A stretch of DNA of 64,000 nt from Archangium lansingense. GTDB taxonomy: Bacteria; Myxococcota; Myxococcia; Myxococcales; Myxococcaceae. The DNA is taken from NCBI RefSeq assembly GCF_026626635.1, contig NZ_JAPNKA010000001.1, forward strand, positions 3,782,001 to 3,846,000. Reading direction: 5' to 3'. Positions 8,392 to 16,332 of this stretch are shown here, in pieces; position 1 is the stretch's first letter, and every line of letters begins with the position of its first letter. The position numbers and the translations under genes are program-made. Below the pieces are notes generated by a model. The model did not search any database and was not told the DNA's origin. It saw only the letters and a list, made by a program, of their open reading frames with translations.

Positions 8392-9231
8392 TCACCCCTT
8401 TGTCTGTGCCCTCTCGACGAGCGCGCGCAGAGCGTCGGATAAGCCATGCAGCCGGCGCAGCGCGCGCTCATGGTCCTGATTGCCGAGGTCGCGCCAGATC
8501 GCGGCCTGTGTCGTGGCCAGGCCTTCGAGCGTGAACGGGTAGGTCGCGGATTCGGCAAGGGCGCCCTTCTCGTTGATGAGGTAGCGGCCATTCAAGGCAA
8601 ACAGCGTCTGTGCCAGGCAGCAGAGCGCCCGGTAGGCGCAGCCCGCGATGTGCGTCTGATCAGCGCGCCTGGCTGCGATATCGGCATTCTCGATGGCAAA
8701 GCCCACCTCCCAACCGAAGCGGGTAATCAACGCATCCCTGAGCACCTCCGGGTAGGGCGAGGTTTCGCCTTTCAGCTTCGCGATGCAGCCAGACGGATCG
8801 AAGAGCGGCTGACAGGTCGCGACCTCCCCCATCCAGATGACCGAGCAGAAGCCGTGAGGGTGGCCCGGCTGGTAGTTCATCGAGAAGCGGCCCTGCTGCG
8901 CTTCGGCGATGACCTCTCGCACGCGCCCGAGATCGCGGTAGATGAGATCGACCTCCACGCCCGAGATGGTGAGCCATCCGCCGCCGTTGATCCACGGCCC
9001 CCACTCGCCAATCCGGGTCACCGTCGACGAGGGCTCATCGACGAGCGGGGCAATGGCGGCCTGGAGGGCCGTGACATCGAGCGGCGCGTCGGGCTCGTAG
9101 TACAGGCCGAGGTCGTAGTCCGAAGCGGGGCCCGCCGTGCCCCGCCCGCGCGAACCGCCGAGCACGAGCGCTGTCAGGCCCTGGACGGGCCGGAGTGCTT
9201 CGACCAAACGGGCAATCACTGGATGTTCCAT
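8392..9231 (-). CDS. Nucleotidyltransferase-domain protein (MNT/KNTase-like)
   Basis: A 279-residue protein; start ATG 9231, with GAGAGG immediately upstream. The N-terminus shows the minimal nucleotidyltransferase signature 'VLGGSRGRGTAGPASDYDLGLYY' in two parts: GGS...RG, then D-x-D (DYDLG) as metal ligands at about residues 38-42. A third acidic residue is in 'GVEVDLIYRDL'. The C-terminal half is helical ('ENADIAARRADQTHIAGCAYRALCCLAQTLFALNG'), as in aminoglycoside-nucleotidyltransferase-like proteins that bundle NT with a helical domain. It may transfer a nucleotide to a small molecule or protein; no partner antitoxin or HEPN gene is adjacent. It converges on the oxidoreductase with 3 bases between stops. 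Confidence 0.75.
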   Translation of the reverse strand: MEHPVIARLVEALRPVQGLTALVLGGSRGRGTAGPASDYDLGLYYEPDAPLDVTALQAAIAPLVDEPSSTVTRIGEWGPWINGGGWLTISGVEVDLIYRDLGRVREVIAEAQQGRFSMNYQPGHPHGFCSVIWMGEVATCQPLFDPSGCIAKLKGETSPYPEVLRDALITRFGWEVGFAIENADIAARRADQTHIAGCAYRALCCLAQTLFALNGRYLINEKGALAESATYPFTLEGLATTQAAIWRDLGNQDHERALRRLHGLSDALRALVERAQTKG

Positions 9232-9353
9232 CCTCTCAATCTGGCATCCCGCGAACTGCGTGGCCACGCAATGCGTCAAAGCCCTGGGAAGAAACCGCTC
9301 GGGGCCTCGCGCCGATAATCCCAGCAGACGTTCGCCTTGAAACGAGACCTGCC

Positions 9354-10778
9354 ATGACCGTCCGGATCCCGCCTTCCTCCCAGCCTCGGACCTCCCAGAC
9401 CTCCAAAACGGAGACCGCGAAGGCCCCTCCAAAGCCCGCCGAGAACAAAGTGGCCGCGGAGCTGATGAAGGACCGGATGGACCTCTTCAAGACGGTCAAG
9501 GCGCCAGTCAAGCAGCTGTTCAACGACTTCAAGCTGCCTGAGAAGCTCGGCAGCCAGCGCACCACGGAAGACGCTCTCGCGGAGATGGACTCCCTCTTTC
9601 TGGGGCCGGAGACCAACGGCTCCTCGGAAGGAGGCGCCACGGTGGTGCGGGATGCGCCGAACGTGAATGACCGCCGCGACACCGGCGGAGGACTCGGCGG
9701 AATCGACCTGGGCGGCGTCCTCGGAAAGGGCAAGACCCCCAGCCGCAAGGAGGCCGCCGAGGCCCAGCTGGAGGCCAACGCCGCGCTCGAGCAGGAGCAG
9801 CTGGCGAAGATGTCCCCCGAGGATCGAGCCCGCTACGAGGCGGTGAAGCAGTCCTGCCTCGACGCGGGCGATCCGGTGGCGGCGCTCTCCCTGCAGAAGC
9901 TGCTCTTCGAGGGCAAGCTGCCCGGCGAGGAGGCGCTGGTGGGCGGAGGCACACTGCTGGAGCAGCTGGCCACGGCGGCCGATCCCAACACCCCCATGGT
10001 GGAGGGCCTCGACCGGGGCGCCTTCCTCTGTGATCTGGTGCAGGAGCTGGCCACCCCCAGCGCCATCAACCAGGGCAGCGTGGGCACTTGCGCACCCACC
10101 ACCATCGCGATCGATCTGGCGATGCAGAATCCCGCCGAGTACGCGCGCATCGCCTTGGGGCTCGCCAGCCCCAGCGGAGAGGTCGAGCTGGCCGGAGGCC
10201 AGACGCTCGAGCGCGAGGCGGGCACCGTCCTGGATGACGGCAAGGGCCGCTCCAACGTGCAGCGGTTGATGGGCTCGGCCTTCATGGAGATGGCCAACGG
10301 CGATCGCAACTACATCAACTCGACGGAACAGGGCGATGGCGCCTGGTCCAACGATCTGGATGTCCTCTACGAGGCGGTGTGGGGCCGTACCATGTCGGAC
10401 AAGCGGCTGCTCACCGCTGAGCAGCGTGCCGGCGCCATGGACATCATCGACACCCAGCTGGCGGCTGGCCGCAACGTGCCGGTGGCGGTGTCCTGGGGCG
10501 ACGGCTACCACAAGCTGCTCGTCACTGGCACCGAGACAATCGATGGCCAGGAGTACATCAAGTACATCAACCCCTGGGGCCGCGAGGAGCGCATGCCCCG
10601 CGAGGAGTTCGAGGCTCGCCTGGCGGACATCAACTACGATCCGAGAGCGCAGCTGCAGGCCATCCTCGGCGGCTTGGGTGGCGGGAGTTCCCCGCAGCCG
10701 AAGCCCACGCCATCGCACCGTTCGGATAGCGACCTGGATCGCGAGCGGTTGCAGCGGTACACGCAGGTGCGCGGCTAG
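9354..10778 (+). CDS. Papain-like cysteine peptidase candidate without signal peptide
   Basis: A 474-residue protein, start ATG 9354. Residues 1-40 are low-complexity and rich in Ser, Thr, Pro and Lys. Residues 100-190 hold a Gly-rich stretch and a charged helix. Residues 235-420 show a papain-like order: Gln240 and Cys246 in 'NQGSVGTC', His386 in 'DGYHKLLVTG' and Asn406 in 'KYINPWG'. The Gln-Cys spacing of 6 and the Cys-His-Asn spacings of 140 and 20 match the papain clan. No signal peptide or membrane segment is seen, so export, if any, would be non-classical. It is divergent from the nucleotidyltransferase. Peptidase activity is an inference; a transglutaminase- or acyltransferase-like use of the same fold is possible. 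Confidence 0.6.
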   Translation: MTVRIPPSSQPRTSQTSKTETAKAPPKPAENKVAAELMKDRMDLFKTVKAPVKQLFNDFKLPEKLGSQRTTEDALAEMDSLFLGPETNGSSEGGATVVRDAPNVNDRRDTGGGLGGIDLGGVLGKGKTPSRKEAAEAQLEANAALEQEQLAKMSPEDRARYEAVKQSCLDAGDPVAALSLQKLLFEGKLPGEEALVGGGTLLEQLATAADPNTPMVEGLDRGAFLCDLVQELATPSAINQGSVGTCAPTTIAIDLAMQNPAEYARIALGLASPSGEVELAGGQTLEREAGTVLDDGKGRSNVQRLMGSAFMEMANGDRNYINSTEQGDGAWSNDLDVLYEAVWGRTMSDKRLLTAEQRAGAMDIIDTQLAAGRNVPVAVSWGDGYHKLLVTGTETIDGQEYIKYINPWGREERMPREEFEARLADINYDPRAQLQAILGGLGGGSSPQPKPTPSHRSDSDLDRERLQRYTQVRG

Positions 10779-10783
10779 AGGAG

Positions 10784-10804
10784 TGTCCACGAAGTTCGTG
10801 GACA
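10784..10804. terminator. Perfect palindrome downstream of the cysteine-peptidase gene
   Basis: Arms TGTCCACGAA and TTCGTGGACA pair perfectly around a single G, six bases after the stop codon. There is no T-run, so it could be a factor-dependent terminator, an mRNA 3' end stabiliser or a protein-binding site. Confidence 0.35.
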
Positions 10805-10824
10805 TCGTCGTGTTGCGCATGCTC

Positions 10825-10843
10825 CCTCTCCCTTTGGGAGAGG
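10825..10843. repeat. Small interspersed hairpin CCTCTCCC-TTT-GGGAGAGG
   Basis: Eight-base perfect arms with a TTT loop. This pyrimidine/purine hairpin type is common between genes of GC-rich bacteria. No second copy was noticed in this window. Confidence 0.4.
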
Positions 10844-11094
10844 CTGGCTTTCAGAGGTTGACCCGCATTCGTCAGCCGGAAGCCTTGCCTGCAGGATGAA
10901 GCGCCCAGGAGGGCCCGGGAGCGCCCTCATCCCAGAAATCGATTCCCGGCGGGATTTTTGCGCGGCTGCGCTGCGCCAGATGTCACAACCGGTTTCGGAG
11001 ACCTATCGGCTTTTGGCGGGTAATCCAGTATTCGTTCAGGACTTCCCAGATGACGCGAGGGGGCCTCCGGCCGCTCCCTCGACGGAGGATACAC

Positions 11095-11601
11095 ATGCAT
11101 CGGATGCTCTTGATCGCGGTCGTCGCAGTGCTGGGCACGGGGTGTGGTGGTGCAGAGATGGACGACTCCACCGACCTTTCGTCGGAGGAGCTCGGGACCT
11201 CCTCGTCGGAGTTGGCGGCGCTCGAGCTCAACGAGGCCAGCGCCTCGGTCAGCTACAGCTACGACATCGTCAACTTCGTCTACGACCCGAACATGTTCCC
11301 AGGTGAGGTTGGGCGCGGCGGCTACCAGCGTGATGGCGACAAGATTGGCATGGCCGACTCCTACGGCGACGGAATGCGGATCGGCGTGCATTGGCGCCTC
11401 GGCGACGGCTCGCGTCGTGGCCTCTGCTACTGGACGGGCGGCGCGGGCACCCATGGCGGCTGCAACAAGGACTTCCCCGAGGGAAAGCGGTTCGAGTTCC
11501 GCGTCGGCCGCTGCAACGGGAGCAAGTACTCGTGCGGCGACCCGGCCCAGAGCGGGAGCGGCTGGCAGAACTGGTCGGACTGGTCCTCGACCGGGACCTG
11601 A
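11095..11601 (+). CDS. Secreted lipoprotein, function unknown
   Basis: A 168-residue protein. Start ATG 11095 has GGAGGA 8 bases upstream; a longer in-frame ATG at 11050 lacks this. The signal peptide 'MLLIAVVAVLGTGCGG' ends in lipobox LGTGC. The next 30 residues are Ser/Glu-rich. The mature domain has 'GDKIGMADSYGDGMRIGVHWRLGDGSRRGLCYWTGG' features (tryptophan- and glycine-rich beta strands) and paired cysteines, suggesting a small secreted beta-sandwich. I do not recognise the family. It stands alone between the cysteine peptidase and the convergent CotH lipoprotein. Confidence 0.65.
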   Translation: MHRMLLIAVVAVLGTGCGGAEMDDSTDLSSEELGTSSSELAALELNEASASVSYSYDIVNFVYDPNMFPGEVGRGGYQRDGDKIGMADSYGDGMRIGVHWRLGDGSRRGLCYWTGGAGTHGGCNKDFPEGKRFEFRVGRCNGSKYSCGDPAQSGSGWQNWSDWSSTGT

Positions 11602-11665
11602 CGAGCGTCCTCTGCTGCAGCCGGAAGGCGGCGCTCGAGTTGAGCGTCGCCCAGGAGTAGGGGGC

Positions 11666-13279
11666 TCAGGGCGCGGGAGCTAGCTGAGCGTCAAGGAAGG
11701 CCCAGCGCAGGGTGATCCACTGGCGGATGTATTCCACCTCCTCGTCGAAGGTGGTGAAGTCCGTCCGGTGGGACCAGAGCGGGAAACTCCGGTACTGGGC
11801 CATCCACCGGGCTTCGTCGCGCCGGGCGCTTGGGGCGAGCTCACTGGCGAGCTCATCGAGACGCGCATGGAGCAGGACGGGAGAGAACTCCTGGGACAGC
11901 CCCTCCCGGAGGCGGGCCCGGAGCGGCCCCGCGAAGGTCGGCTCCGCGAGCAGACGCCGGAACATCTCGTTGTCGGCCCCGGTGTCGAGCGCCGCGGTGG
12001 GCCGCAGGCGCTGTGTCTTCCACGTCTGTCCGAAAGTCCCGTCCAGGTCCCAGGGGATGTAGCGCCAGGGCCCCTGCTGGGGATCGTGGTAGTGGTAGGC
12101 GTTCTTCACGTCCGAGTCGATCGCCACCAGCAGGGTGACGAAGGCCCACCAGTTTTCGTAGTCACGCTGGCTGAAGAGCTGAGGTCCCTCGGTGCGGAAG
12201 GACGCGTCACTGGTGGTGGCCACGAAGCGGACGAAGGCGTCGAGGTCGTCGAAGTCGTCGAAGGCTCCCGGCTCGCCCGCTTCCGGCTTGCCGTCCTGTT
12301 TCACGAAGCCCGCATGCGGGGAGGACTTGGGCTGGCCGAGCTTGTCCACCAGACGGAAGTCAGCCGCCCCGGTATCGGCCTTGTAGAGGTTGCCGTTCAC
12401 ACTCAACCCCTGGGCCTTCATCAGGTGCTTGTTGACATGGTCCGCCAGCGTGTAGAGCCCGTGGTAGACCCCGTCGAGGTACACCACCACGCTGAAGGTC
12501 TTCACCTGAATGCTCTCGGGCGCGAGCCGGCCCCACAGCTCGAAGCCCATCCGCGCACGCAGGTACGAGTTGTCGTTGAAGGTGTTGATGAGCACCAGAG
12601 AGCGCCGGTTCGTGAATCCCCCTGCCCGTGCGGGCTCCTGGAAGGGATCCTGCTCGGAGAACTTCAGGGTGTAGCTATTCTTCGGAAAGGCCAGGGAACT
12701 GCTGCCGCGCAGCTTCCCCTCCGAGGCATAGGAGTGGCCGCCATAGATGACGGTGAGGGGCACGTGGTTGTCTGGGTTGAGCTGCGACGCGCCCTGGAAG
12801 TGGATGACCGGCAGCCCATACTCCTCGGTGTACCGGGTGGGCTCCACCGGCACGTTGCGCGGGTCTCTCCAATTGTCCGCTACGCCGATCTTCACCGTGC
12901 TGGACTGCTTCTTCTTGCTGTCCAGGGTAATCACATACACGCCGGCCTGGTCGAGCCCCGGCGTCCAGTGCAGCGTCGCCGTCTTCTTGTCGTAGGAGGC
13001 CCCGGGTGGCAGGTCCTCGAGGTGGAAGGTGGACCCCTTCGCGGCTGTCCCATCGGCACAGGACACCCGCACGGAGAGCGTCTCCCCCTCCTCGAGCCAA
13101 TGGGGTCCCCCCGCTGCCGGAACACACGGTGCTTCGGCTTTGTCGTCCTCGTCCCCGAGCGGGAGTGCGCTCGGTCGAGCCTCCTGGAGCCCGAGGCTCC
13201 CACCCGCTGTCTCTACGTTTTCACAGCCCAGGACGCACCCCAAGAGCAGGGCGCCCACCCCAATTCGCATTGACGTCAT
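11666..13279 (-). CDS. CotH kinase family lipoprotein
   Basis: A 537-residue protein. ATG 13279 is preferred because GGGGGAA lies 5 bases upstream and the signal peptide then starts directly; upstream in-frame starts at 13291 and 13321 are possible. The lipobox is LGC in 'GCVLGCEN'. Residues about 60-135 form an Ig/cadherin-like domain ('LPPGASYDKKTATLHWTPG'). The CotH domain follows, with 'KLRGSSSLAFPKNSYTLKF' near residue 191, 'DNSYLRARMGFELWGRL', 'YLDGVYHGLYTLADHV' and 'PWDLDGTFGQ' as the acidic metal-binding motif. CotH proteins are atypical secreted kinases that phosphorylate spore-coat proteins in Bacillus; in myxobacteria the targets are unknown. No ligand or coat gene is adjacent. Confidence 0.85.
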   Translation of the reverse strand: MTSMRIGVGALLLGCVLGCENVETAGGSLGLQEARPSALPLGDEDDKAEAPCVPAAGGPHWLEEGETLSVRVSCADGTAAKGSTFHLEDLPPGASYDKKTATLHWTPGLDQAGVYVITLDSKKKQSSTVKIGVADNWRDPRNVPVEPTRYTEEYGLPVIHFQGASQLNPDNHVPLTVIYGGHSYASEGKLRGSSSLAFPKNSYTLKFSEQDPFQEPARAGGFTNRRSLVLINTFNDNSYLRARMGFELWGRLAPESIQVKTFSVVVYLDGVYHGLYTLADHVNKHLMKAQGLSVNGNLYKADTGAADFRLVDKLGQPKSSPHAGFVKQDGKPEAGEPGAFDDFDDLDAFVRFVATTSDASFRTEGPQLFSQRDYENWWAFVTLLVAIDSDVKNAYHYHDPQQGPWRYIPWDLDGTFGQTWKTQRLRPTAALDTGADNEMFRRLLAEPTFAGPLRARLREGLSQEFSPVLLHARLDELASELAPSARRDEARWMAQYRSFPLWSHRTDFTTFDEEVEYIRQWITLRWAFLDAQLAPAP

Positions 13280-13463
13280 GTGTTCCCCCATCAACCGGTA
13301 CCGGGAGGTGGGGATGAACACTCAGGCAATCAACACACCCCGGAGCGCCCCCGACATGTACAGCCGTACACGATCTCGGGGCCAGGGATGACCCTCCGGT
13401 GTAGGTAACCGGGGCGAGCCCAGGTCTCCTGGCAGGTCCTGAAGCAGCTGAAAGGAGTCTTGC

Positions 13464-14252
13464 TCAGAGCTCGGCGCCAGCGAAAGCGAGCACCTCGCGG
13501 ACGAAAAGCTCGGGCGCCGTGAGCATGGCGAAGTGACCCTGGTCAGGCAGGACGGTGAGATGGCTGCGCTGGAGCACGCCCTGGAGTGCCTCGGCCACCT
13601 CGGTGCAGAGGGAGGGACTGACGCCGCCGCGCATGAGCATGGTCGGCACGGAAAGAGCCGCGTAGCGCTGGAGGTCTCGCCACGCGACTTCCACGACCCG
13701 CCCCTCGCGCGCCAGGGTGTGAGCCGAGGCCACCTGTGCGCTCCAGGCTGGCAGGGTCTTCATGCGCTGCACCTCCACCTCGGGCACGCTGATGAGCGCC
13801 CGCAGGAACGTCTCGAGCACCTCGGCTTGACGCCCTTCGCGCACGAGCATCTCCATCTGGAGAAGGGCCTCGGGCGAGCCAAAGCGCTCCAGCGGCGCGA
13901 ACGGGGGCTCATAGAGGATGAGCTTGCCAATGTTGCGCGTGAGCAGCGAGGCTCCCAGCGCGCAGATGCCCCCGAAGGAGTGCCCCAGGAGCACCACTGG
14001 ACCAGGCACCGCATCCACCAGGGCGGCGAGGTCCTCATACTCTCGCTCGATGCTGTAGGCGGACGTGTCCCCGCTCCGTCCGCGTCCTCGTCGGTCCAGT
14101 GCGTACACGGTGAAGCGTGCTGCGAGCGCGGGCAGGACGACATCCCACGTGGAGTGATCGTAGTTCGTCCCGTGCACGAGGACGAGCGACGGTCCCGAGC
14201 CGGTGCGCGCGTAGGCGAGCGTGGTGCCATCTCTCGACAGGAAGGTTTCCAA
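13464..14252 (-). CDS. Alpha/beta hydrolase
   Basis: A 262-residue alpha/beta-hydrolase. It has an oxyanion-hole segment 'VLVHGTNYDHSTWD', 'YALDRRGRGRSG', nucleophile elbow 'LLGHSFGGICALG' (Ser at about residue 92), and terminal histidine in 'LPDQGHFAML'. The usual acid after strand beta-7 is not obvious ('LMRGGVSPSL' has no Asp), so the acid may sit elsewhere. Substrate unknown. No signal peptide. The gene is divergent from the Tat-type serine hydrolase at 14461. Confidence 0.8.
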   Translation of the reverse strand: METFLSRDGTTLAYARTGSGPSLVLVHGTNYDHSTWDVVLPALAARFTVYALDRRGRGRSGDTSAYSIEREYEDLAALVDAVPGPVVLLGHSFGGICALGASLLTRNIGKLILYEPPFAPLERFGSPEALLQMEMLVREGRQAEVLETFLRALISVPEVEVQRMKTLPAWSAQVASAHTLAREGRVVEVAWRDLQRYAALSVPTMLMRGGVSPSLCTEVAEALQGVLQRSHLTVLPDQGHFAMLTAPELFVREVLAFAGAEL

Positions 14253-14460
14253 GGCAGCTCCAGAGAGGAAGAATCACGATGTTCAAGCAAAAGAGGACGG
14301 ACAAGTCACCCCCTGACGCGTCCATTCCCACCCCTGGGAGTGCCGTTGAAACATTCCAAGTTGTTGTTCCTGGCCTCCGGGTGGGAGCAGGATGGAAGGC
14401 TCTTCGATACGCGATTGTGTAGGTTGGAAGTAGACGGGACGCGGTCACTTGGGAGGCTGT

Positions 14461-15480
14461 ATGCGACGTCGAGACATCCTGGCCGGAGCAGTTCTACTCG
14501 CGACGGGGCTTGTGCCGTCGCGCCTTTGGGCACGTACCGCTTCGGAGCGGTTGCAACCGATCCTCGAACGCTGGACCCAGGACGAGCATCCCGATCTGCA
14601 CGGTGTTGTTGTTCGCGTCGACGGGGCCGTGGTGGCCGAACGGCACTATCACGGCGCGGATCCACAGGCACTGCACGACATCCGGTCGGCCGGGAAGAGC
14701 ATCACCTCGCTCCTGGTCGGTGCCGCGATCGATCGCGGACTCCTGGGCGCACGGGATGAGCCGCTCGAACGCTACTGGCCGCAGGTGCGTGGCAGCGCGC
14801 TCGGTCGGGCCTCGCTCGTGGATCTTCTGACCATGCGCTCCGGTCTGGCTGCAAACGACGAGGAGCCGGACTCGCCCGGCAACGAAGACCGGATGGATGC
14901 CGCGAAGGATCCGGTGGCCTTCCTGCTCGGCATTCCCACCGTCGACCGACCTGGCACGCGCTACGTCTACAACTCGTTGACGTCCTATGCGGTCGGACTG
15001 CTGCTGGAACACACGACGGGGAAAAGCCTGCTGGCATTCGCGCGAGAAGCGCTGTTCGAGCCGCTGGGAATCCAACGCGTCGACTGGGCCAGCGACGTAG
15101 CCGGCCATACCAAGGGCCAGGGCAATCTGTCCTTGACCACTGGCGATTTCGCCCGGATCGGGCAGGCGCTTCTCGATGGCGGCCGATGGCAGGGGCGGCG
15201 GATCCTCCCCTCGAGTTGGATCGAGAAGAGCATGCGGCCGCTCGTCCCGATCGGCTCGGTCGACCCCTATGCCGACGCCTACGGCTATTTCTGGTACACG
15301 AAAACACACTCGCTGAAGCGTGGGGCGGTGACCGTGCGGTTCGCGTCAGGCAATGGCGGCAACAAGCTCTATCTCATCCCATCCCGGCGCATGGTCGTGG
15401 CGATCACCTCGCGCGCCTACGGACGCGGCTATGGGCAGCGCCGCTCCGAGGCGATTCTGAAGGCACTCCTGTCCGCCTGA
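14461..15480 (+). CDS. Exported serine hydrolase, beta-lactamase/6-aminohexanoate-dimer hydrolase-like
   Basis: A 339-residue protein; start ATG 14461 with GGAGG 4 bases before. The N-terminus 'MRRRDILAGAVLLATG' looks like a twin-arginine signal ending near LWA. The catalytic SxxK motif is in 'IRSAGKSITSLLVG'. The tyrosine motif is 'YVYNSLTSYAVGLL' (a YNS arrangement as in NylB-type hydrolases rather than YxN of class C beta-lactamases). The conserved 'LSLTTGDFARIGQALLDGGRW' follows. The family includes amidases and esterases acting in the periplasm. The substrate is not predictable, and beta-lactam resistance should not be assumed. Confidence 0.82.
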   Translation: MRRRDILAGAVLLATGLVPSRLWARTASERLQPILERWTQDEHPDLHGVVVRVDGAVVAERHYHGADPQALHDIRSAGKSITSLLVGAAIDRGLLGARDEPLERYWPQVRGSALGRASLVDLLTMRSGLAANDEEPDSPGNEDRMDAAKDPVAFLLGIPTVDRPGTRYVYNSLTSYAVGLLLEHTTGKSLLAFAREALFEPLGIQRVDWASDVAGHTKGQGNLSLTTGDFARIGQALLDGGRWQGRRILPSSWIEKSMRPLVPIGSVDPYADAYGYFWYTKTHSLKRGAVTVRFASGNGGNKLYLIPSRRMVVAITSRAYGRGYGQRRSEAILKALLSA

Positions 15481-15625
15481 GCTCGGACCCGAGGAGATGC
15501 CAAAGCCGCCCTTCGCGCGTCTTGGAGCGGATTGTCATCTCCTCCTACGGCCTCTGCGCTGCTGTATTGACGGCTTCATGCTCGGTGCAGTAGTCACCGC
15601 GGCCCACCACAACAAGGGGGCAATC

Positions 15626-16237
15626 ATGAAGCGTTCGATTCTGGTGTGTGTCACGGCCGTTGCGCTCTCGGGCTCTGCCTGGGCTCAGAACAAGGAGCAG
15701 AAGCCCGCGGAGCAGAAGCCCGCCGCTACGTCCGCGCAGGCGCCCGCGATGGACCTGACGAAATTTGGTCCGGGGGCTCGCAAGCCCACCAACGAGAAGC
15801 AGACGAAGAAGGAGGTCACGGAGTTCTTCAAGCAGCAGGAGGAACTCGGGAAGAAGGGCGATATGGAGGCGTCGCTCGCGTCGTACGACTTCCCCGTCTA
15901 CATGATGACCGATGATCTGAAGGGTGTGCCCGAGGCCCAGGCTTACAGCCGCGAGGAGTATGTCGCGATGATGACGCCCTTCTTCGAGAACATGCCGAAG
16001 GACCTGAAGATGACCCACAAGCCGACGATCTTCGTCCTCTCGGACTCGCTGGTGACCGTGATTGACGACTTCACGATGACCCAGGGCAAGCAGAAGATCA
16101 CCGGCCGCAATACCTCCCTGCTCGTGAAGCGTGACGGCCAGTGGAAGTGGAAGACGATGGTCGAAGCCGGCTATGGCGGAATGCCTCCCGAGGGCGCCGG
16201 CGGCGGTGCGCAGACTCCTCCCGAGGGCAAGAAGTAG
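15626..16237 (+). CDS. Exported NTF2-like (SnoaL/DUF4440-type) protein
   Basis: A 203-residue protein. Start ATG 15626, with AAGGGGG 6 bases upstream, gives a clean Sec signal peptide (cleavage after AWA). A Lys/Gln/Pro/Ala-rich linker runs to about residue 45. An NTF2-like domain follows ('TEFFKQQEELGKKGDMEASLASYDFP', 'DSLVTVIDDFTMTQGKQKITGRNTSLLVKRDGQWKWKTMVEAGYG'), and the tail is Gly/Pro-rich. NTF2-like periplasmic proteins bind small ligands or act as scaffolds; no catalytic residues can be assigned. It stands alone, convergent with the histidine kinase. Confidence 0.7.
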   Translation: MKRSILVCVTAVALSGSAWAQNKEQKPAEQKPAATSAQAPAMDLTKFGPGARKPTNEKQTKKEVTEFFKQQEELGKKGDMEASLASYDFPVYMMTDDLKGVPEAQAYSREEYVAMMTPFFENMPKDLKMTHKPTIFVLSDSLVTVIDDFTMTQGKQKITGRNTSLLVKRDGQWKWKTMVEAGYGGMPPEGAGGGAQTPPEGKK

Positions 16238-16265
16238 GAGCGCTGCGCGCACCGAGCCGAGAGGA

Positions 16266-16281
16266 GGAGGACCTGTCCTCC
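16266..16281. terminator. Hairpin between convergent genes
   Basis: GGAGGAC and GTCCTCC pair perfectly around CT, 28 bases after the NTF2-like gene stop and before the stop of the convergent histidine kinase. There is no T-run, so a terminator role for both genes is only plausible. Confidence 0.3.
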
Positions 16282-16332
16282 GGTTGCTACGAGAGGTGAT
16301 GGGCCGCCGTCGGGTCGAGGCGGCTCTCCGCG

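Larger units (their letters stand above)
10779..11094. other. Intergenic region with two hairpins, no gene
   Basis: No convincing gene is present. Just after the cysteine-peptidase stop there is a perfect 21-base palindrome, then a CCTCTCCC/GGGAGAGG hairpin of the kind scattered between genes in many GC-rich proteobacteria. The right end holds the ribosome-binding site GGAGGA of the next gene. Confidence 0.5.
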
